Source: Sclerotiophoma versabilis
Lineage: Eukaryota > Ascomycota > Dothideomycetes > Pleosporales > Didymellaceae
NCBI GenBank assembly: GCA_012274445.1
Contig: JAAROD010000081.1
Location: forward strand, 1,488,001 to 1,552,000
DNA: 64,000 nt
Reading direction: 5' to 3'
Under the pieces are notes generated by a model, which worked only from the letters and a program-made list of their open reading frames with translations, made no database searches and had not been told where the DNA came from. A program made the position numbers and the translations under genes. Within the stretch, counting starts at the first letter, position 1. Each line of letters starts with the position of its first letter. Shown here piece after piece: positions 56,544 through 64,000 of the stretch.

Positions 56544-58708
56544 TTACTCGTCGTCGTCATCGTCGTCTCCGAAAATAGATTTGAACACATCTTCAGGTGC
56601 ACGCTCATTGGTGAGTGCCTCATTATTCTCCACATCCACTGTTGCATGCTCAGTAGTTTGCGGTGCAACCACAGGCGTAGGATCCTGAGGTTCCTGGCCC
56701 ATCCACACCGGACGTTGCAGAGCCGGTCCGTTCGTCAATACCTCGTGGAGCATCTTGTCCATTGCTGATTTGGACACGACTTCTTCTGTCTTCGCCTTGA
56801 AACCATTGTCGCTTTCAGAATCAAAGCCATGTGGCATGTCGGGTGGAGGCTTTACGTTGAAGCGCTTGCATAGCAAGCGAGATGGATGGAAGGGGAAGCT
56901 AGTCCTGGTCATAGCGCCGTACATGCCCATCTTTGCAGCTTGCTCTGCAGGATCCTCAGGTTTCTGTGCTGGCTGCCGTACAAGTGTCTCGTCTGTGCTG
57001 CCACCCGTACTGCCACTCAGCATTGATGAAGACGAGGAGGTGAACCGCGATGCCATAATGCCGGTCGTGGGTTTGAAGACTTGAGCGGCATGGGCAAATT
57101 CTTGTAGCTCTTTGACCCAGTCAGATATTGAAATATTGCCCTTGCGCTCTGGTAGGTCGTCTTTCAGACCAGCACGGATCTCGAGAAAGCCAACATATCT
57201 CGCACGCTTCTGCAGGTCTTCCGCGTATGGCATCCACCCAGTAGCGCCTTTCGCCAGCGCCGCAGCAGCAACACTCTTATCGAGGACTGGCACAAGACTC
57301 CAAAGATCCTTCGGCTGAGCTTTGGCTGCGGGCAGATGCCCCTCCGGGCCCGACTCTCCGCGACCTTGGGGGAGGTCGGCCTTGCCAGAAAGACCTGCAA
57401 GACGATCGCGTGCATCCTTAGGAATGAAGTCGAAGATCGACTTGCCAGGCAGTTGCTTCTCTCCCAGGAGCGCAGAGCGGCCTTTTGCATCTAGAGTAGA
57501 GGCTTTCGCAGTGTCTGCCACAGATATGTATTCTTGTGTCCCTGCGTCCAAGGAGGCTGACTTTGAGGACTTCCAACCAGGAGGGATCTTGGGCGGCGGA
57601 TACTTCGGCTTGCTGGTCAATTCAGCAATGTCAGCAGCAAGAACGAAGCCTGTTAATGGAGGTCGCCCGTCCATAGATGCTCTGTTCAGTAAGGTCAACG
57701 CCTTCATTGATGCCTTTTTCGAGACGAACACGGGACCTTCACCAGCTCCGGCCTTTGCGAACTTGCTTGGCTTCTTCGCTTTCTTGTCCTTTCCAATCGT
57801 TTTGTTGAAAGAGATTTTTGGACCAAGTTCGTACGGGTCTTCATCATCAGAACCAGTATCGTTCAGCACACCCACGCCGAACGATGACTTCTTGCCTGTT
57901 GGTTTCTTGACAATAGGGGGCTTTTTCGAGCTTTCAGTGAAGTGGAAGTCTAGCAAAGGTCCTCGATCTGCTGTCTTCTCTTCCGCCACGCCCAAACGGG
58001 CTTCCGATTGGTAGCCCAAGCCTTTGCGACGCACTTCTTCGCGCGGAATCGGCATAGCTCGAGTGTCGTCTGGGGCGAACGTGTAGCTGGCTGGATCTCC
58101 GCCGGAAGCGCTGCCATCGTCGAAGCGAGCAGACCGACTGATCTTTCGACCAATGCCCTGATCACGTCTCCAGCCCATTTTTTGCGCCAGTTTGACGCCC
58201 ATTGTTTCTTCTTGGTTCATGAACAGACCAAAGAAGCCTTCGCTGCCTGTGTCCTCTGCACCGCCAACGCCCGCGAAATGCTGAGCTGTCTCAAGCTGCC
58301 GTGTTTCTGCTGCCTCGGCCAGATCTTCGTCGTCCATAAAGTCTTCTGCCCGTTGCGCTGACACGGCGGCTTGATCTTTGTTGCGGTTTGACCGCGAAGA
58401 AACGAAGGTCTTGGGTGTCCATCCTTCCTTAGATCCGACTGAATTGAAGTATCTTAGCATAGTCAAGAAGTCTTGCGTTCGGCCAGAGATGGCTCTGAGA
58501 CTTACCCTGCACTGAAGCCTCCAGTGAATGCACCGTGCAATCTTCTGCGCCCTCGCTCGTCCGTCACCGTCTGCTTCCATACGGGCACAAATTCTCCATC
58601 ATCTTTATCGTCTGGCAGCTCGGTGCCAAGGGAGACATAGCTCAAGCCTCCACGGGCACGCTTCGCCGAGTTCGAGGGAGACGTGGCGCGCGGCCGCTTG
58701 TATGCCAT
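56544..58708 (-). CDS. G-patch domain protein (GPATCH1-like)
   Basis: Exons 58708-58506 and 58452-56544 (53-nt intron) give 703 residues. The N-terminus RARGGLSYVSLGTELPD and the block RRRLHGAFTGGFSAGYFNSVGSKEGWTPKTFVSSR are the hallmark DUF1604 region of GPATCH1-type proteins. The G-patch (about residues 150-200) contains MGVKLAQKMGWRRDQGIGRK; these motifs activate DEAH helicases during pre-mRNA splicing. The rest is charged and partly disordered, with RYVGFLEIRAGLKDD and SRLLCKRFNVKPP as conserved-looking blocks. It ends in an acidic run of aspartates. Nuclear location is supported by RPRATSPSNSAKRARG. Confidence 0.92.
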
Positions 58709-59658
58709 GTTGTATGGCTGGTAAGAGTTGTGGTGTGGTGAGGTGAGGTGATGCCGAGGCGACGATGGTTGCTCTACATGTGACTAAGCAAGGACGAACA
58801 CGCAACTCGGAGCAAACAGTTTAGTCGACAGCTTTAGAAGCGCTGTAAATTAAGCAGAAAGCCATGTCTGCGGTCTGACAAAACACAGACGAATCAGTTT
58901 GGCAAGAGCCCAGTCTGGACTTGGATATGGCGTTCCTGGAAATCGAGTTGCATGCCCTGTTCCTGTTGCATCTTAGCGTGTAGGCACAAGTGGGACCTAT
59001 GATGTAGACCGTTCATCGAAGCCGCCGTCGCTGGAGGGCCGTTGCTCAGTTGGAGGACCCTGGGAATCGGGGGCATTGTTCGGGAAAGCGGATTCCAAAA
59101 AAAGACAGCGCGTTGCTTACGGTGAAAGCGCAGGCAGGAGGCAGGCTGCTGACAGCCCTGTGAGACGGTTGACGCACACCTCGCTGATGTGTTGCTACCC
59201 CACAACGCAGCCCAATTACGTCGTGCCTCTTCCGCGCTGGTGGTGGAGCTGCTAGTCGCGGGCTGGGTGGTGGAGCGATTTGGGAGCTATCGCACCAGCC
59301 TCCAGCGCAAGATCCAAGACACGAGATATCGCGCAGCTTGATCCTGGCTGACTGGCCCCCTCACTGCCGCGACTGTGTTGTGCACTGTGCCCTCCTGCTG
59401 CAATCCCAGCCGCGCTCGGTGATGCAAGGCCGCAGCCAGCACGCATTCGTCGTCGACCCTGCCAAGTTTAGTCGGCAGCGCAATCACGATCAACAGCGGC
59501 CCCTAATCTGAGCACATTTCCCCATCCCCACGTGCGAGCACTGCAAATATTGCTGAAGCCTGCCGCGAATCTCCAGCGATCAGCCCGTCCCCGCCGCTGC
59601 GCCCAACGCTCGCAGTTGACCATTCTCAGGGCGCCCGCTGCCCTTGCGCCGCGCAGCC
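58709..59658. promoter_or_regulatory. divergent G-patch/KIN1 promoter region
   Basis: 950 bp between the two divergent starts. The part near KIN1 (59460-59658) is GC- and C-rich and probably transcribed as leader. Open frames here overlap on both strands and are not accepted. Confidence 0.55.
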
Positions 59659-62600
59659 ATGTCTGCGCCAGCCCCAGCGTCGCCAGCCGTTGTCCGACGA
59701 CCAGCGCACAGCGACCGCCCAACCCGCTCGCAAAGCACCGCCACCCGCCCCAGTGGACACCCGCAGCACCTGAAGGACGCCGCTCGCCGCGACTACGAGC
59801 AGAGCAACGTTGCGGCCTATTCCCCGTCGCGGCACAGCGAATCGCGGGAAGCTCCACCACAGCGCACCGAGTCGAGCAGGCGCCATTCGCGCTATGCTTC
59901 AGACGCCTCGACAGCCAGCGCAATGCCTACCAACGGCGTAGCCGCCGAGAGTGCGAGGGGAGGGCAGCCAGTGCAGCCCGCAAAGCGCAGGACGACCATC
60001 ACCGCGCCCGCTACAGGAACCTGGGCGCTTGGCAAGACCATCGGTGCGGGCAGCATGGGCAAAGTGAAGCTGGCAAAACACAACGAAACCGGTGAGCAGG
60101 TATGTGTGGCCAGCACGTTTGCGGTGCAGAGGAGCGCTGCGGCTTTTGCTAACACGCTGCAGGTGGCCGTCAAGATAGTGCCTCGACTGTCCCAGGACCA
60201 GCACCAGAGCGCCGCCGACCGCGAAAGAGCTGACCACTCCAAAGAAGTCCGAACCGCCCGCGAGGCTGCTATTGTCAGCCTGCTGAACCACCCTTACATT
60301 TGCGGTATGCGAGACGTCGTACGGACCAATTACCACTGGTACATGCTCTTCGAGTTCGTCAATGGCGGACAGATGCTCGACTACATCATCTCCCATGGAC
60401 GTCTCAAGGAGAAGCAGGCCCGCAAGTTTGCTCGTCAGATCGCCAGCGCGCTAGACTACTGTCACAGGAACAGCATCGTCCACCGCGACCTGAAGATTGA
60501 GAATATTCTCATCAGCAAGACTGGAGACATCAAGATCATTGATTTTGGACTGAGCAATTTGTTCTCGCCTCGAAGCCTGCTGAAGACATTCTGTGGCAGT
60601 CTGTACTTTGCTGCTCCTGAGTTGCTGCAAGCCAAGCAGTACACCGGCCCTGAGGTCGATGTCTGGAGTTTTGGCATTGTTCTTTACGTTTTGGTCTGCG
60701 GTAAAGTACCGTTCGATGATCAGAGCATGCCACAGTTGCATGCAAAGATCAAGAAAGGAGTGGTAGATTACCCTCCGTGGCTGTCTGCGGGTAAGATTTG
60801 TGAAGCATATGCTTTGGCTGCTTGCTGACTGAACACAGAATGCCGACAGCTGATCCATCGCATGTTGCAGACGGATCCTGCGCAACGAATGACGCTTTCT
60901 GAGATCATGAACCATCCATGGTTGACCAAAGGATTCAACAGCCCACCGGAAAACTACCTGCCTCACCGTGAACCTCTGCAGCTCCCCCTGGAGCCCGAGA
61001 TTATTGAGAAAATGACCGGCTTTGACTTTGGTACCCCTGAGTACATCACAACTCAATTGACCAACGTCATACAGTCTGAAGAGTACCAGCGTACTGTCCG
61101 TCTTGCTGCACGAAGGACTACAGCGCAAACACCAGAGACTGAAAGGAAGCGTGGCATGTTTGACTTCTATAAACGACGAAACTCGATATCGAGCCGAGAG
61201 CAGCTGACTGCTTCCTCTTCCGAAGAGGTGTCAAGAGGTTTAGACCCTGTTAATGCTTACAGCCCACTCATCTCAGTCTATTACCTTGTCAGGGAGAAGA
61301 GAGATCGGGAGCGAGCTGAGGAGAATGCAGGTGCAGTTCCAGGTGCACTAGCCATGCCTCAAAGCCCTGGCGAGAAGCCGTTGAAGATGCCTGATCTCCC
61401 AGCACCAGCACCAGCGTACACAAATGCTGCCACCTACGAGATGGCGGGCGAGAAACCCACCGGTGGACGGTCGCGGCCCAGAGCAAGAACGCACGGCGAA
61501 GATGAGGTGACAGACAGCTTGAAGAGGGTAGACCTCAACAAACCCCCCGGTTCTGTCTCGCCAGCCGTGCTGTCACCGGCTGTGGAGCAATCCAGAAGGG
61601 AAGGCTCAGTTGGAGGACTACTGCGACGCTTCAGTACACGCAAGTATCGACACGACAGAGGTCAGCCAGACGTGCCACCCACACCACCTACACCAGCTCT
61701 CGCAATTTCGAGCCCTTCAGAGCCACCTCCACCTCAAGCACCCGCGACTGTCCCAAGGAAAAGCTTCAGCATTCGCAGACCCCGCGATAGAGATACTGGG
61801 TCTTCGTCTCAGTTGCCTCCGAATGCCGCAAATCAGCCAGAGCTTTTGTCACCTCCCGGCACTGCTAACAGCGCTGCACGGAAGCTCAAAGCACTTGGAC
61901 GATCGACAAGTGTAAACTCTGCAGATTTCCGTCGACGTTTGAGTCGACGTGGGAGGTCATCAGAGAACACGGGTGATCGCGAGCCTCCGCAGACGAGTGG
62001 CTCAGATAGGTCAGACCTCAGCACCCAGCAGCCCCGACCAAGCTACGATGCTGGGGCCGATGATATCAGTTCAAGCCCACGTAGGAACCAAGCATCTCGC
62101 GCAAAGTCCTTGGGTCATGCAAGAAGAGAGAGCATCCAAGCCAGGCGAGCAAAGCGAGAGCAAGCCAGGGAATCCAACGTGCCAGAAGAGACTGATGCCG
62201 AATTGGCTGAATCTGCAGCAGAAGCAGAGGAAGCTAGAAGCCATGACGCTGTGAAGCCAGTCTTCCTCAAGGGTTTGTTCAGTGTCTCGACCACCAGCAG
62301 CAAGCCAGTGTCATTCATACAAAACGATCTGATACGAGTGCTCCACGAACTTGGGGTTACCTTCCAACCCATCAAAGGGGGTTTCAAGTGTCGGCACGCT
62401 CCCAGCATCGACCAGAACAAAGCTCCTGATATGCCTACATCCCCTCCCAGCGGCAGCCATAAGAGGAAGATCAGCTTCGGAGGGTTGATTGGTGGCGACC
62501 GTGATAAAGAGCGGGAAGAGTTCAGGGAACAAAACCGCGCCCCCCATACACCAAAGGCGCGATCTCGACCATCGCCCGCGGATCGTAGCCTCACCAACAC

Positions 62601-62847
62601 CGACGAGTCGGATGACAGCGACGAGAGGGACGAACGGAGACCGCGTGCGGGTCGCGCACTGGCCGCTGGAGAGACGACAACACACGTGCAAAGCGACCTC
62701 GGCGCTCTCGCTCCTCTTGTTTTTGAAGTTTTGATTGTCAAAGTACCATTGCTACAGTTACACGGCCTGCAGTTTAAGAAGGTCGATGGCGGAACCTGGC
62801 AGTACAAGAGCATGGCTCAGCGTATCCTGGAGAACCTGCGGCTGTAG
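59659..62847 (+). CDS. KIN1: Ser/Thr protein kinase Kin1 (PAR-1/MARK family)
   Basis: Exons 59659-60099, 60163-60790 and 60839-62847 give 1025 residues. Kin1/Kin2 kinases act at the plasma membrane in polarity, exocytosis and cell-end growth. The kinase domain runs from about residue 120 to 400: GAGSMGKVKLAK (129 onward), Lys151 in VAVK, HRDLKIEN (catalytic Asp256), DFG at 274-276 followed by LSNLF, the activation loop ending in CGSLYFAAPE, and the closing RMTLSEIMNHPWL. A long disordered region with basic and S/P stretches follows. The last 90 residues contain FEVLIVKVPLLQLHGLQFKK and WQYKSMAQRILENLRL, the membrane-binding KA1 domain. All catalytic residues are present. Confidence 0.95.
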
Positions 62848-63401
62848 TTGAGAGGCTCTGAGCACGGCGTTCTTGGTGTAGCATCATCTATTTTTCATGG
62901 AAAGGGAAGGTAGAGTTCGTAAGTCGAAGTAATATGTGGAATGTGCATCATCTGAGCCGTAACGACTAGTTCGAAGCTTGGTTCAAACATTCATAAATCT
63001 CGACTGTGATTTGCCGATCAGGGTGGTTGGCTCGTCAGCTACACAAGTGCAATCATGCCCGCCAACTTGAAGTCTTCGGTACCAGCTTTCGTCGTACTGT
63101 CTGCCTGGTGCCTGGCGCCGTACGCCTTTACTGCAGGGCCTCGCCTATGAACTCACTTGATCTGGGCGGCGTGGGCGGTGGACCTCCGAAAAGCTCGAGC
63201 TCCCGCACTTGCCAAGCGTGGGGGATCGCGAACCTCATCTCTCGAGTACTGACCGATCGCACTCCCATAATCCGCGCCAGTCACCGCTCTTCCACCCACA
63301 ACCGCAAGCCCAGCGTCTTTTGACGGCCTATTACTTCTATCCGCCGATCGCGCCTATTCTCACCACAACACCCAACCCGACTCCGGCAATCGCAACGACA
63401 A
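62848..63401. other. KIN1-CAF40 spacer
   Basis: 554 bp holding the KIN1 3' end and CAF40 promoter and leader. No other gene. Confidence 0.6.
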
Positions 63402-64000
63402 ATGCAGCAAATGCAACACCTCTTCACCCAGCAGCAGCAGCACTACCCGGGCGAGTGGTCGCAGGGCCACCACCAGCACCCCAACCACCATGTAGCCCAG
63501 CACGGTCAGCTTCAGGCGCAGGCGCAGGCGGCGCAGGCACAAGCTCAAGCACAGGCTGCCGCCGCCGCCGCCGCCGCCGCCCAGGCCCAGCAGCAGCACT
63601 ACCAAAGGATCGCGGGCAACAACGGGACAGCCGTCCCCGGTAACGGTATTGTGCCTCGCGGCCCGGCAAACGATATGCAGGCCAACACTGAGATTGGCAT
63701 GACCGAAGAGAACAGGCGTGTGCTCGACTGGATCGCACAGCTCATGAAGCCAGCAACGCGCGAGTCGGCCCTGCTGGAGCTGAGCAAGAAGCGCGAGCAG
63801 GTGCCGGAGCTTGCCTTGATTCTCTGGCATTCCTTTGGTACGTCGGCTAGTTGAGTGGTAGTGCGCGAAAGCTAACAGCTCCAGGTGTCATGGCCTCCCT
63901 TCTCCAAGAGATCATCTCCGTCTACCCTCTCCTCAACCCGTCACAATTGACGGCTGCCGCTTCGAACCGCGTGTGCAATGCGCTTGCGCTCCTTCAATGC
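63402..64000 (+). CDS. CAF40: CCR4-NOT subunit Caf40/Rcd1, cut by window end
   Basis: Exon 63402-63837, a 47-nt intron with GCTAAC branch, then an exon from 63885 that continues past 64000. The N-terminal 90 residues are Q/A/H-rich low complexity, with a run of nine alanines. The armadillo-repeat core of Rcd1/CNOT9 begins at NRRVLDWIAQLMKPATRESALLELSKKRE, and after the splice continues VMASLLQEIISVYPLLNPSQL and ASNRVCNALALLQC, a near-invariant family block. Caf40 binds the CCR4-NOT deadenylase scaffold and recruits repressors to mRNAs. Only about 180 of an expected 350-400 residues lie in the window. Confidence 0.93.

Overview
The window is nuclear DNA of a filamentous ascomycete (Pezizomycotina; Dothideomycetes is my guess from the feel of the proteins, not something shown here). 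The evidence is eukaryotic housekeeping genes broken by short introns (mostly 46-85 nt, GT..AG, often with a CTAAC/CTGAC branch site), a tRNA with an intron next to the anticodon, fungus-specific families (Zn2Cys6 factor, Hir1, Mob2, Tma46, Kin1) and moderate GC with low-complexity CAG/CAC tracts. All coordinates below were spliced by hand from consensus sites and reading-frame continuity; no search was run.

Layout. 1-5.2 kb: an uncertain minus-strand gene (1407-2266), a 66-aa protein, a MAPEG membrane protein and a divergent U1-type zinc-finger splicing protein. 5.7-11 kb: HIR1 (histone chaperone) and ARF1. 11.7-14.9 kb: divergent MOB2 and LEO1. 16-20.4 kb: a mitochondrial hotdog thioesterase and a large kelch membrane protein. 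20.4-24.9 kb: no firm gene. 25-31.6 kb: ribosomal protein L26, a large AT-hook/C2H2 chromatin-type protein, OST4 and TMA46. 33-37 kb: an MFS transporter and a cytochrome P450 in tandem. 37-41.3 kb: no firm gene. 41.3-48 kb: Zn2Cys6 transcription factor, a possible small gene, tRNA-Ile, and a phenol-hydroxylase-type FAD monooxygenase. 48.6-51.1 kb: an omega-class glutathione transferase directly behind an in-frame DNA-binding-like exon. 51.5-58.7 kb: eIF3h, an HExxH protein of unknown role, a weak candidate gene and a G-patch protein. 59.7-64 kb: KIN1 kinase and the first part of CAF40, cut by the window end.

Most genes are unrelated housekeeping neighbours: transcription and chromatin (HIR1, LEO1, AT-hook protein, Zn2Cys6 factor), translation (L26, TMA46, eIF3h), mRNA processing and decay (U1 zinc finger, G-patch, CAF40), polarity and trafficking (MOB2, KIN1, ARF1, OST4). 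Four gene pairs share short divergent promoters (275-450 bp). Redox and detoxification genes (MAPEG, P450, MFS, monooxygenase, GST) are scattered and do not form a clear cluster.

The most unusual item is 48.6-51.1 kb. A polyglutamine, basic, AT-hook-like exon ends at a clean donor site and can splice in frame to the glutathione transferase, while a separate ATG inside that intron opens a typical mitochondrial presequence for the same transferase. This suggests one locus making a nuclear-type fusion protein and a mitochondrial enzyme; RNA evidence is needed to prove it.
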